From contig DATDOY010000157.1 of NCBI GenBank assembly GCA_035293045.1, positions 1-30,457 of the forward strand: DNA of 30,457 nucleotides, given 5' to 3'. The notes under the pieces were generated by a model. It was given only the letters and a program-made list of their open reading frames with translations. It was not told where the DNA came from and searched no databases. Position 1 is the stretch's first letter, and every line of letters starts with the position of its first letter. The translations under genes and the position numbers were made by a program. Positions 7,385-15,228 of the stretch are shown here, piece by piece. Origin of the DNA: DATDOY01 sp035293045 (lineage in GTDB: Bacteria; Actinomycetota; Acidimicrobiia; IMCC26256; JACPCJ01).

Positions 7385-9703
7385 ATGCACGCTCGACCCT
7401 TACCCCGCATCCACGCCGGCGTCTTGATCCCAGCCCTGCTCGTGGCGCTGATCGCCGCCACGTCTCCGAGCGCGCGCGCCTCGGGGATCTCGGCGGGACC
7501 GCTGGGCACGCAGCGCGTCCCGGAACCAGCGGGGATCGTCGTCGACGCCCTCGCCGCCGACCGTTGCGACTTCCTGGACCCACACTCGTGCCTCCTCCCG
7601 TTCCCCTCCGACCATTTCACGCGCGCCGATACCACGAGCAGCACCGGCCGACGCCTCAACCTCAATGTGGCGTCCATGCCGCGCAATGCGGCCGGCAAGC
7701 CCATCGATCCAACCGAGTGGAACCGCAACGACGGCTTCAGCCCCGGCCAACCCCTCCTTGTCAAGGTTCCCGAGGTCGACCTCGTCGCTAGCGGCGCGCC
7801 GCCCATCACCGACTTCTCGTCGTCGCTCGACGCGGGGTCGGCCGTGGTGGTCATCAATACCCGTACCGGCGCCCGCCACCCGGTGTGGGCCGAACTCGAT
7901 CTCAACGCCGACGGCACGTCGCTGCACCCCAAGGAGCCGCCGGCGCTGGTGCCCGACCTCGTTCGCGATGAGGCTCCCGACGAGTTCGACGACGCCCTCA
8001 CAGAATTCGAGGACGGCTTCCGCGAGGTCGCATCCAATCTCCCGCCCGAGGTCCCCGACGAGGTGTCGGTGATCAACGGCGAACCGAGCCGGCTCGTCAT
8101 CATCCGGCCCGCCGTGAACTGGGACGAGGACACCCGTTACGTCGTCGCCTTGCAGCACATGCGTCGCGCCGACGGGTCCGCCATCGACGCCGAAGAGATC
8201 TTCGCGGCGTATCGCGACGAGGAGCCGGCGCCCCTTTCGTTGGTCGGAGACGGTCCATTCGAGCAACGCCGCGAGGCGATGGAAGGGATCTTCGCGACCA
8301 TTGCCGGCCATGCGGGTCCGACCGTCGCCCGCTCCGGCCTCTATCTCGCGTGGGACTTCACCGTGGCGAGCGCCGAGAACCTCGCCGAGCGAATGCTCCA
8401 CATCCGCGATAGGTCATTCGAGGAGCTCGGGGGCGCCGTGCCGCCGTACTCGGTGACGTCCGTGCAGGACTTCACCGAGGGCGAGGTGGCGAGACGCGTG
8501 CAGGGTTCCTTCGAGGTTCCCCGCTGGGTGAGCTCACCGACGCCCGGCGCCCGGATGGTCTACGACCGGGAGGAGCAGCTCGAGGGTCGACACCTCCCGC
8601 TCCGCCAGCCCACACCACAGCCGGCCGCCTTCACCTGCAACATCCCCCGCAGCGCCATGGCCGGCGGGGTGGCCAACGCCGCCATGCCCAGCCTCTACGG
8701 CCACGGGCTCCTCGGTGGCCAAAGCGAGGTCAACTCCAGCAACCAGACCGGCATGGGCGTTGCTCACAACGTCGCGTTCTGCGCGACCGACTGGATCGGC
8801 ATGGCGTTCGAAGACGTGCCGAGCATCGCGTCGATCCTGCTCGACGTGTCCAACTTCCAACAGATTCCGGACCGCGCGCAGCAAGGCTTCCTCAACTTCT
8901 TGTACCTCGGAAGGCTGCTGAAACACCCCGGTGGATTCGCGGCGAATCCCGCGTTCCAACTCGACGGGGCGCCGCTCATCACCAACGACCTCGTCTACAT
9001 GGGCAACTCGCAGGGCGGGATCATGGGCGGGGCACTGACGGCCTTCGCCCAGGACTGGACCCGCGCCGTGCTCGGCGTTCCCGGGATGAACTACTCGACG
9101 CTGCTCGCCCGCAGCGTCGACTACGACCCCTATGAGGCGATCGTCGACGCGACCTATCCCGACGAGATGGAGGAGATGATCGTCTACTCCCTCATGCAGA
9201 TCCTTTGGGACCGCGGCGAGGCGAACGGCTTCGCCCATCACATGACCGACGCGCCGTATCCGGACACGCCGGCGCACGCCGTCATCCTCGAAGCGGCCTT
9301 CGGAGACCACCAGGTCGCCAACGTGTCGGCCGAGATCGAGGCGCGCACGATCGGAGCCCGCGCTCACGTCCCTCCCCCTGCGCTGCACACGACGTCCGAC
9401 GCCTACGAGATGCTGCCGGCGCTCACCTACCCCTACGTCGGGTCCGCCTTCATGGCGTGGGACTCGGGAACGCTCGCTCCGCCCGACGGCAACGTGCCGC
9501 CGGTACCCGCCGTCGTCGGACCCGATCCGCACAGCTTCCCCCGCAAGGATCCGAAGGCGCGCTTCCTCCGGAATCACTTCCTCCGCACCGGGCAGATCAT
9601 CGACGTGTGCACGAACTCCGGCGGTTCCTTGTGGCCGACGCCCCGAAACGGTCGCGACAGCGCGTCCTGCCGCACAGTGACGTACCGACCTCCGGGGACG
9701 TAA
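7385..9703 (+). CDS. Large secreted alpha/beta-hydrolase-like protein
   Basis: A 772-residue exported protein. A Sec signal peptide covers about residues 1-32 (basic start, hydrophobic core GVLIPALLVALIAA, cleavage after an Ala-X-Ala such as SARA). The next region has CDFLDPHSCLLPFPSDHFT and EWNRNDGFSPGQPLLVKVPE, a conserved block I know from secreted esterase/lipase-like proteins. A hydrolase nucleophile elbow is visible as MGNSQGG with Ser542. GDHQV with Asp641/His642 is a good candidate for the catalytic His region. Substrate is unknown; an ester or lipid is likely. The ATG at 7385 has GGAGG 6 nt upstream. The gene is divergent from msrB, and the intervening 153 bp hold no other gene. Confidence 0.75.
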   Translation: MHARPLPRIHAGVLIPALLVALIAATSPSARASGISAGPLGTQRVPEPAGIVVDALAADRCDFLDPHSCLLPFPSDHFTRADTTSSTGRRLNLNVASMPRNAAGKPIDPTEWNRNDGFSPGQPLLVKVPEVDLVASGAPPITDFSSSLDAGSAVVVINTRTGARHPVWAELDLNADGTSLHPKEPPALVPDLVRDEAPDEFDDALTEFEDGFREVASNLPPEVPDEVSVINGEPSRLVIIRPAVNWDEDTRYVVALQHMRRADGSAIDAEEIFAAYRDEEPAPLSLVGDGPFEQRREAMEGIFATIAGHAGPTVARSGLYLAWDFTVASAENLAERMLHIRDRSFEELGGAVPPYSVTSVQDFTEGEVARRVQGSFEVPRWVSSPTPGARMVYDREEQLEGRHLPLRQPTPQPAAFTCNIPRSAMAGGVANAAMPSLYGHGLLGGQSEVNSSNQTGMGVAHNVAFCATDWIGMAFEDVPSIASILLDVSNFQQIPDRAQQGFLNFLYLGRLLKHPGGFAANPAFQLDGAPLITNDLVYMGNSQGGIMGGALTAFAQDWTRAVLGVPGMNYSTLLARSVDYDPYEAIVDATYPDEMEEMIVYSLMQILWDRGEANGFAHHMTDAPYPDTPAHAVILEAAFGDHQVANVSAEIEARTIGARAHVPPPALHTTSDAYEMLPALTYPYVGSAFMAWDSGTLAPPDGNVPPVPAVVGPDPHSFPRKDPKARFLRNHFLRTGQIIDVCTNSGGSLWPTPRNGRDSASCRTVTYRPPGT

Positions 9704-9854
9704 CCACCGCAGAGGGCGCGAGGACTAGCCCGGCCGAGCCATCAGGAAACCATCCCTGGGGGCCATTCGCTCGAGCGCACTCGCGGTCGATAACTCCCGA
9801 AGCATCATGCGAGCGATCCTCCGTGGGAGGGGGTCGAGCCAAGGGGGTTCATCG

Positions 9855-10394
9855 ATGCGACGCTTTCTTCTCGGCACGATTCTGGCGGCGAGCATCGCCG
9901 CCGCCGTGCCGACGGCGTCCCAAGCGGCCGATACCACCACGACGTTCACGCTGAGCGCCGCGGGCGGGCTCAGCATCAGTGTCCCGGCCTCCAAGAACCT
10001 CGGTTCGGCCGCCACCAACGCGGGGACGCTCTCTGCGCAACTCGGCACGGTGACCGTGACCGACGACCGCGGGCTCCTCGCCGGAACGTGGACCGCGTCA
10101 GTCTCGAGCACCGACTTCACGACCGGCCTGGCCAGCGCGAACGAGACCATCGCCAAGGCGAACATTTCTTACTGGTCGGGCGCGGCGACGGCGACCACCG
10201 GCACGCTGACCGCGACCCCCGGACAGCTCTTGGCCATCAACGCGGTGACCCTTACGGCCAGCCGGACCGCGTTCTCGGCCGCGGCCATCGTGGGCAATAA
10301 CTCGTTGTCGTTCAACCCGACCGTGACCGTGAACATCCCGGCGTCGTCGGTCACCGGCACATACTCAGGCACCATTACCCACTCTGTCGCCTAG
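9855..10394 (+). CDS. Secreted WxL-like surface protein
   Basis: A 179-residue exported protein, probably a cell-surface beta-sandwich. The signal peptide is RRFLLGTILAASIAAAVP with cleavage near SQAA. The mature protein is Thr/Ser/Ala-rich and all-beta. It shows features of WxL-type domains: LGTVTVTDDRGLLAGTWTASV in the middle and IPASSVTGTYSGTITHSVA at the end. The classical C-terminal TWXL motif is absent. WxL domains bind peptidoglycan non-covalently in Gram-positive bacteria. The link is strengthened by the next gene, a DUF916 protein, the usual partner of WxL proteins. ATG 9855 is preceded by AAGGGGG; an in-frame ATG at 9807 would place Arg-rich sequence before the signal peptide. Confidence 0.75.
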   Translation: MRRFLLGTILAASIAAAVPTASQAADTTTTFTLSAAGGLSISVPASKNLGSAATNAGTLSAQLGTVTVTDDRGLLAGTWTASVSSTDFTTGLASANETIAKANISYWSGAATATTGTLTATPGQLLAINAVTLTASRTAFSAAAIVGNNSLSFNPTVTVNIPASSVTGTYSGTITHSVA

Positions 10395-10398
10395 CGCC

Positions 10399-11631
10399 GT
10401 GATCCCCCGCCGCATGGCCGTCGCCCTGGCCATCGCCGCCGTGGTCTTGTCCGAGGTGGCGATGCCGCGTCCCGCCGCTGGGCAGGACTCGACATCGCAA
10501 GGATCCGAGCGCTTCGGCATCCGCCTGGTCGATGTTCCCGTCGACCGCGGCGATGATCCACGTGCTCGCGCGTACGTCATCGACCACCTCAACCCGGGCG
10601 CCACCATCGAGCGACGCGTCGAGGTGTCCAACCACACCGAGGCCGCGCTCTCGCTCAGCCTGTACGTCGCTGCCGCCTCGGTCGAAGAGGGCGAATTTCA
10701 CTTCGGCGACGGCCGCGCCGAGAACACGCTCACGACGTGGTCCACCGTGACGCCGGCCGCCGTCACCGTGGCGGCGGGCGAGCGTGCCGTGGCCACGGTG
10801 AGCGTGAACGTGCCCGCCAACGCCGGCTCCGACGAGTACTACGGCGTGGTGTGGGCCGAGGCCCGTTCCGCCGACGCGACGGGCGTCGCCAGCGCCCACC
10901 GGGTTGGCGTCCGCATGTATCTCTCCGTGGGTCCCGGTGGAGAACCGCCCTCCGACTTCGAGATCCGGACGCTCACCGCCTCGCGCGACCAACAAGGTCG
11001 ACCGATCCTGAGCGCAACTGTCGAAAACACGGGCGAACGCGCCCTCGATCTTTCGGGCGAGGCGAGCATGGCCGACGGACCGGGCGGACTGACCGCGGGC
11101 CCGTTCGCCATGGACCTCGGAACGACGTTGGCTCCGGGGGCGACCGCCGCTGCCACGCTGCGCCTGGACCCGACCCTTCCCGACGGCCCGTGGAAGGCGA
11201 CGGTAACGGTGCGGTCGGGGACCCTCGAAAAGAAGGCGCAGGCCACGATCACCTTCCCCGCCGAACACGCGCAGTCGGCGGCGCCCGTCCCGGCTCGCTC
11301 GGTCGGCTCAAACGGCCTCGACCTGGTGCGGCTCGGCCTCGCTAGCGGCATCGCCGTCTTCACGGTTGGGGGGATCGTTGTGGTGCTCCTCGCCCGTCGG
11401 CGTCGACTCCCGTCCCGCCAGCGGAGGACCGACCCCGCATCGTCGGGCCTTACGGCTCCTCGTCCTCCTCGAGTTCGACGACCCGGGCCTGGTCGATCAG
11501 GTCCGCCTCCGCCGCCTCCGTCTGCAACGGATCCGGGACCGGAGCATCGCCAGGTGGCGTCGCCCCCTGACGCTGGTCGAGGACGTCGGCTTCGGGGGCC
11601 TCGGGATCTTCGATCTCCGCGGGATCGCTGA
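10399..11631 (+). CDS. DUF916 (WxL-interacting/peptidoglycan-binding) membrane protein
   Basis: A 410-residue exported membrane protein. A signal peptide (residues about 5-28) is followed by a DUF916-type beta-sandwich: FGIRLVDVPV, then NPGATIERRVEVSNHT and later GSDEYYGVVWAEA. A second immunoglobulin-like domain (LSATVENTGERALDLSGEA) precedes a membrane helix at about 314-334 and a basic tail. DUF916 proteins are encoded beside WxL proteins and are thought to hold them at the cell wall. The GTG at 10399 is 4 nt after the WxL-like stop, so the two are co-transcribed. The last 60 or so residues are Pro/Arg-rich and lie antisense to the gene at 11450-11686. The real protein may simply end in this disordered tail, or a frameshift could have removed an earlier stop. 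Confidence 0.75.
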   Translation: MIPRRMAVALAIAAVVLSEVAMPRPAAGQDSTSQGSERFGIRLVDVPVDRGDDPRARAYVIDHLNPGATIERRVEVSNHTEAALSLSLYVAAASVEEGEFHFGDGRAENTLTTWSTVTPAAVTVAAGERAVATVSVNVPANAGSDEYYGVVWAEARSADATGVASAHRVGVRMYLSVGPGGEPPSDFEIRTLTASRDQQGRPILSATVENTGERALDLSGEASMADGPGGLTAGPFAMDLGTTLAPGATAAATLRLDPTLPDGPWKATVTVRSGTLEKKAQATITFPAEHAQSAAPVPARSVGSNGLDLVRLGLASGIAVFTVGGIVVVLLARRRRLPSRQRRTDPASSGLTAPRPPRVRRPGPGRSGPPPPPPSATDPGPEHRQVASPPDAGRGRRLRGPRDLRSPRDR

Positions 11632-11686
11632 CAGCGTCCTCGGGATCAACCGGGTCCGGGGTGGGCCCAGGATGGCGGTCGCTCAT
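11450..11686 (-). CDS. Small acidic protein with repeated EAD-(V/L)-(L/I)-DQ motif
   Basis: A 78-residue, highly acidic protein (MSDRHPGPTPDPVDPEDAV and onwards), predicted disordered. Two copies of a motif are visible: PEADVLDQ and AEADLIDQ, each followed by a Pro- or acid-rich stretch. I recall short actinobacterial proteins with P-EAD--EQ repeats, but no known function. The ATG at 11686 has GGAGG ten bases upstream (GGAGGTGAGGGACGC), a strong reason to accept it as real. The 3' end overlaps the DUF916 gene in antisense by 182 bp. The divergent ligase gene lies 185 bp away. Confidence 0.65.
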   Translation of the reverse strand: MSDRHPGPTPDPVDPEDAVSDPAEIEDPEAPEADVLDQRQGATPPGDAPVPDPLQTEAAEADLIDQARVVELEEDEEP

Positions 11687-11871
11687 GCGTCCCTCACCTC
11701 CGAAAAAAATTCTGGGAAATCCCTTGCGCTGCACCCCGCAGTCGTGTTGAATGCGGTTTGTCCCGAGCGGCACGAAGGAAAGGGCGCAAGCCTGGACCGG
11801 AAGGTCGCTCGGGACACTTTCATTTCCAGTCCTGTTCTACCGCGTCGGCGGGTGGTCTGCCCGGGAGATTC

Positions 11872-12897
11872 GTGACCCGATCTCCGTTCGAGGTCCTCAC
11901 GCTCGACGAGCGCGCGCTCCTCGAGGAAAAGCCGCCGCCCTACGCCATCGAGCCCATGCTGGCCACCCTCCATCGAGGCCCCGCCCCCGGCCCCGGATGG
12001 GTGTTCGAGCCCAAACTCGACGGGATCCGCGTCGTGACCATCCGGACCGGTGGCCGCGTGGACCTGCGCTCCCGAACCGGGAAACAACAAAACGCCGCCC
12101 TCCCCGAGGTCGTCGACGCGATCGCCGCCCAGTCCGGGGACGACATGGTCCTTGACGGCGAAGTCGTGGCGTTCGACGGCGAGCGCCCGAGCTTCTCCCG
12201 GCTCCAGGGGCGCATGCACGTCCACGATCCGCTCCGGGCCCGGGCGACCGGGATTCGGGTCCAGTACGCCGTCTTCGATCTTGTGCACCTCGCCGGCTTC
12301 GACACCACGCGCCTCCCACTCCTCGCGCGCAAGCGGCTCCTCGAGTCGTCGCTCCAATGGGATGACACGCTGTCGTTCTCCCGGCACCTTGAGGGAGACG
12401 GCGACGTGCTGTTGGCCCACGCGTGCGCGCAACGGTGGGAAGGCCTCGTCGCCAAGCGGGCCGACAGCCGATACGTGCCCAATCGGTCGCGAAATTGGCT
12501 CAAGCTCAAATGCACCAGCCGCCAGGAGTTCGTGATCGGGGGTTGGACCGAGCCGACAGGCGGGCGCACCGGCCTCGGCGCCCTCCTCGTCGGCCACTAC
12601 GCCGACGGCGTCCTGCGCTTTGCCGGCAAAGTCGGAACCGGCTTCACCGCCGGCACGTTGACCGATCTCGCTCGTCGGCTCTCCGCGATCGAGCAGCCTG
12701 AGTCGCCGTTTTCCCCCGACAGTGTTCCGCGGTCGGTGGTGCGGGGCCCCGTGCACTGGGCGCGTCCGGCGTTGGTGTGCGAAGTGACCTTCGGCGAGTG
12801 GACGCCCGACGGCCGCCTCCGGCATCCGAGCTACTGCGGGCTTCGCGACGACAAGCCGCCCACTGCGGTCGTGCGCGAGGAGGCGCCGTCCTCCTGA
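11872..12897 (+). CDS. ATP-dependent DNA ligase (LigD/LigC-type ligase module)
   Basis: A 341-residue ligase that seals nicks via a lysyl-AMP intermediate. Motif I is EPKLDGIR with the adenylated Lys48. Further motifs seen are RSRTG (Ia), LDGEVVAFD (III), YAVFDLVHL (IIIa), EGLVAKRADSRY (IV) and NWLKLK (V). The OB-fold follows (FVIGGWTEPTGGRTGLGALLVG, VCEVTFGEWTPDGRLRHPSY). It has no polymerase or phosphoesterase domain, so it resembles a stand-alone LigC or a separated LigD ligase module. No Ku gene is present in the window. The GTG at 11872 is chosen because GGGAG sits just before it and the conserved PYAIEPMLA block follows. An ATG-like extension to 11758 looks non-conserved. Confidence 0.9.
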   Translation: MTRSPFEVLTLDERALLEEKPPPYAIEPMLATLHRGPAPGPGWVFEPKLDGIRVVTIRTGGRVDLRSRTGKQQNAALPEVVDAIAAQSGDDMVLDGEVVAFDGERPSFSRLQGRMHVHDPLRARATGIRVQYAVFDLVHLAGFDTTRLPLLARKRLLESSLQWDDTLSFSRHLEGDGDVLLAHACAQRWEGLVAKRADSRYVPNRSRNWLKLKCTSRQEFVIGGWTEPTGGRTGLGALLVGHYADGVLRFAGKVGTGFTAGTLTDLARRLSAIEQPESPFSPDSVPRSVVRGPVHWARPALVCEVTFGEWTPDGRLRHPSYCGLRDDKPPTAVVREEAPSS

Positions 12898-12910
12898 CGA
12901 GCGGCGAGCG

Positions 12911-13774
12911 TCAGGGAACCTTGCTGATGACGTCGTCGGCGAACTTCATGAGCCCGTCGCGCACCGTCGCGGGGTCGTACCAGAGGTTGGGCACGATGAT
13001 CCGCGACACGCCGAGGTCCGCGTAGGCCTTGATCCCCTCGGGGTCGAGCGCGCCGCCCCCGGTGAGCTCGATGGCGTCGGGATCTCGACCGGCGTCGGCG
13101 GCCGCTTTGCGCATGACCTCGAACAGTTCCGTGAGCCGCGCCGGATTCGTGCGCCCCGGGAAAAAGCCGTCGCCCAACCGACCAGCGCGCCGCGCCGCGG
13201 CTTCGGTGTGCCCGCCGATGATGATGGGGATGCCGTCGGCCTGCGACGGCTTCGGCCACATCCGGGCGCTGGTGAAGTTCACGAACTCGCCCGAGAAGCT
13301 CGGGTCGGGCTCTCGCCAGAGCGTGCGCATGGCGTCGACGTACTCGTCGGTGCGCCGACCCCGGGCCTCGAACGGAACGCCGAGCGCCCGGAACTCCTCC
13401 TCGAGCCAGCCGACGCCGATCCCGAGGCGCAGGCGCCCGCCCGACATGCGGTCGAGCGTCGCGGTGGCCTTGGCCAGCACGACGGGGTTGCGCTGCGGAA
13501 GGATCAGGATGCCGGTGGCGAGGTTGATGCGCTCGGTCGCCGCGGCAACCCACGTGAGCCAGACGAGCGGATCGGGAATCGGCGCGTCGTCGCCCCCGGG
13601 CATCCGCCCTGACGCGTCGTAGGGGTACTCCGACGCGTAGCCCGCCGGCACCACGACGTGCTCGACGGTCCACAGCGACTCGAACCCGGCCTCCTCGGCG
13701 GCCCGGGCGAGCGTGATCGCGTGGTCGCCCTCGACGTAGGGACCGGTGTTGGCGAACATGAGCGCAAAATCCAT
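12911..13774 (-). CDS. F420-dependent LLM-class oxidoreductase
   Basis: A 287-residue TIM-barrel enzyme of the luciferase-like monooxygenase family. Typical features are ARAAEEAGFESLWTVEHVVVP near the start, then ERINLATGILILPQRNPVVLAK, then SGGRLRLGIGVGWLEEEFRALGVPFEARGRRTDEYV, and later PIIIGGHTEAAARRAGRLGDGFFPG. This TIGR03619-type pattern belongs to probable F420-dependent enzymes of actinobacteria. The substrate is unknown. ATG 13774 follows a TAGCGT box by 7 nt, with no Shine-Dalgarno, so leaderless translation is likely. The much longer frame reaching 14191 runs antisense-like through the sigma gene and is not conserved-looking. Its stop lies 14 nt from the convergent ligase stop. Confidence 0.88.
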   Translation of the reverse strand: MDFALMFANTGPYVEGDHAITLARAAEEAGFESLWTVEHVVVPAGYASEYPYDASGRMPGGDDAPIPDPLVWLTWVAAATERINLATGILILPQRNPVVLAKATATLDRMSGGRLRLGIGVGWLEEEFRALGVPFEARGRRTDEYVDAMRTLWREPDPSFSGEFVNFTSARMWPKPSQADGIPIIIGGHTEAAARRAGRLGDGFFPGRTNPARLTELFEVMRKAAADAGRDPDAIELTGGGALDPEGIKAYADLGVSRIIVPNLWYDPATVRDGLMKFADDVISKVP

Positions 13775-13781
13775 GCGCCGC

Positions 13782-13787
13782 ACGCTA
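13782..13787 (-). promoter_or_regulatory. Candidate -10 box (leaderless) for the LLM oxidoreductase
   Basis: On the minus strand TAGCGT (TANNNT) ends 7 nt before the ATG at 13774, with no ribosome-binding site between them. The position lies 26 nt beyond the sigma gene's stop, so the oxidoreductase can be transcribed separately from it. Confidence 0.5.
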
Positions 13788-13812
13788 CTGGAGGGGGCCG
13801 TCGAGGCCCGCG

Positions 13813-14724
13813 TCAACTCGCTTCCGCGAGCTCCGCGACCTCGGCGAGCCGGCGCAGTTTGTCGAGCGCGTCGGCCTCGTGACGGCGCACGCGCTTGGGG
13901 CTCATGTGGAGCTCTCGCGCGACGTTCGACACCGCCATGGGCTCGCCCCGGTCGAGACCGAAGCGCAGCGTGAGGACGTCGCGCTCGTCGTCGGGGAGAC
14001 GCGACACGATCGAGCGGAGTTGGGCACGGTTCTGCCCCGACTCCACGTCGTCCTCGAACCCCGGGAGGTACCCGCCGACGAGATCGCCGAGGGTGGCCTC
14101 CTCGCCCTCGCCAATGGGCTTGTCGAGGCTGGCGACGTTGCGGGCCGCCTCGCGGAGACGGTCGAGCTCGGCGAGCGTGGCACCCGACCATTCAGCGAGC
14201 TCGTCGGTGGTGGGCTCGCGCCCGAGTTCCTCGGTGAGCTCGCGGTAGACGCGCTCAACCCGAGGCTCGAGGTCGGCGAGCTGCACCGGAAGGCGGATCG
14301 TGCGGGCGTGGTTGTGAAGCCCCCGCTGGATCGCCTGACGGATCCACCACGTGGCGTAGGTGGAGAACTTGAAGCCCTTGCGCCAGTCGAACTTCTCGGC
14401 CGCACGGACAAGCCCGAAGACGCCCTCCTGGAAGAGGTCGAGGAGTGGAAGGCCCTTGCCCTGGTAGCGCTTGGCGACGAACACCACGAGGCGAAGGTTG
14501 GCGTTGATCATCGCCTGCTTCGCTTCCTCGTCGCCCTTCTCGATCCGCTTGGCCAGCATGACTTCCTGCTCTGCGGTGAGGAGGTCGTAGCGCCCGATCG
14601 AGTCGAGCAGGGCCCGCACGGAGTCTTCCGCCCGCTCGGCTCGGCGCGCGCGGCGGACCTCTTCGGGGTCGTCGTCGAACCGGGGTCCGAAATCAGACTC
14701 GATGCTGGTGACGTTCGTGGCCAT
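13813..14724 (-). CDS. RNA polymerase sigma-70 family factor (group 2-like)
   Basis: A 303-residue sigma factor that directs RNA polymerase to promoters. Region 1.2 starts near DSVRALLDSIGRYDLLTAEQE. Region 2 is clear: NANLRLVVFVAKRYQGKG, then LLDLFQEGVFGLVRAAEKFD, then FKFSTYATWWIRQAIQR. Region 3 follows (RLPVQLADLEPRVERVYREL), and region 4 has DERDVLTLRFGLDRGEPM plus the helix-turn-helix MAVSNVARELHMSPKRVRR. It lacks the long acidic N-terminus of a primary SigA, and region 2.1 reads QEGVFGLVRA where primary factors have QEGNLGLIRA, so a group 2 factor (SigB/HrdB-paralogue type) is the best call. ATG 14724 is chosen; an extension to 14787 is not sigma-like. A long structured upstream region suggests its own regulation. 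Confidence 0.88.
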   Translation of the reverse strand: MATNVTSIESDFGPRFDDDPEEVRRARRAERAEDSVRALLDSIGRYDLLTAEQEVMLAKRIEKGDEEAKQAMINANLRLVVFVAKRYQGKGLPLLDLFQEGVFGLVRAAEKFDWRKGFKFSTYATWWIRQAIQRGLHNHARTIRLPVQLADLEPRVERVYRELTEELGREPTTDELAEWSGATLAELDRLREAARNVASLDKPIGEGEEATLGDLVGGYLPGFEDDVESGQNRAQLRSIVSRLPDDERDVLTLRFGLDRGEPMAVSNVARELHMSPKRVRRHEADALDKLRRLAEVAELAEAS

Positions 14725-14929
14725 GCGGTGGATGCTCTCAGTTCTGGTCTCTCGAACCCCAAAGGGCGCGGTGACGCCGGGGCGCATTTCGGGTACGCAA
14801 TCGGGTAACGGTTCGATGCCGGGCCCCTGTTCCCCACTCGGATGTGTCGTACGTCACAGGGACGCTCACCGCGGCCCCATAATCGGGGCGAATCGGATGT
14901 TTCTCATAGCCGACCGTGATGCGGCAAGG

Positions 14930-14955
14930 GTACCCCGTGCCTGCGTCCACGAAAC
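14930..14955 (-). promoter_or_regulatory. Candidate SigB/SigF-type promoter upstream of the sigma gene
   Basis: Read on the minus strand, GTTT (14955-14952) is followed by a 16-nt spacer and GGGTAC (14935-14930). This matches the GTTT-N15/16-GGGTA pattern of stress sigma factors SigB/SigF in Gram-positive bacteria. It faces the sigma gene starting at 14724 and would give a leader of about 200 nt. The short length of the motif makes chance possible. Confidence 0.35.
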
Positions 14956-15053
14956 GGATGATTTTCCGCGCGTGGTGGGTCGTCGCATGTCGTACTGACC
15001 ACGGAACCGCACACAAGCCCTCAGCAGGTTCGTAGCGGCTCCGGCGTTGCCGG

Positions 15054-15103
15054 CTGGTCGAGACTGGGGTACCCCCGCCTTCCCCCACTCTGGTCTCGGC
15101 CAG
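15054..15103. other. Bulged stem-loop in the sigma/dehydrogenase intergenic region
   Basis: 15054-15069 pairs with 15083-15103 over 16 positions (CTGG, one G-T wobble, CGAGAC, then TGGGG with CCCCA), with a 5-nt CTCTG bulge on the right arm and a 13-nt loop. It lies 27 nt before the next hairpin, so the two may form one structured RNA or terminator pair. Confidence 0.5.
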
Positions 15104-15130
15104 ACGGCCGCCCATTTCCGCCCGTCTTTC

Positions 15131-15183
15131 CGTGTCTGTGGCGCGTTATCGGGGATATAGCCCGGTAACGCGCCACAGACACG
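15131..15183. repeat. 23-bp near-perfect palindrome, same build as the other two
   Basis: Arms 15131-15153 and 15161-15183 pair over 23 bp with a single G-T wobble (T15149 against G15165) around a 7-nt AT-rich loop. The outer arm reads CGTGTCTGTGGCGCGTTA. It shares only GTGTCTG with the palindrome at 29458-29499, so kinship is uncertain. It lies 51 bp upstream of the dehydrogenase start, between divergent genes, where a simple 3'-end terminator would not be expected. Confidence 0.75.
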
Positions 15184-15222
15184 AGTTGGACGGCCCAATC
15201 TCGGTCCGGACGGCGGCTCTGC

Positions 15223-15228
15223 TACAAC
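15223..15228 (+). promoter_or_regulatory. Possible -10 box for the alcohol dehydrogenase
   Basis: TACAAC (4 of 6 to TATAAT) ends 6 nt before the GTG at 15235, and no ribosome-binding site intervenes. The final T of TANNNT is a C, so support is weaker than for the other leaderless candidates. Confidence 0.3.

Noticed and set aside
15067..15076. Second GGGTACCC as another SigB/SigF promoter
   Set aside because: No GTTT-like -35 at the right distance on either strand (best is GTTG with 17 nt).
14738..15115. 125-residue minus-strand frame in the sigma upstream region
   Set aside because: No ribosome-binding site, no recognisable domain, and it crosses a strong hairpin; listed as non-coding instead.
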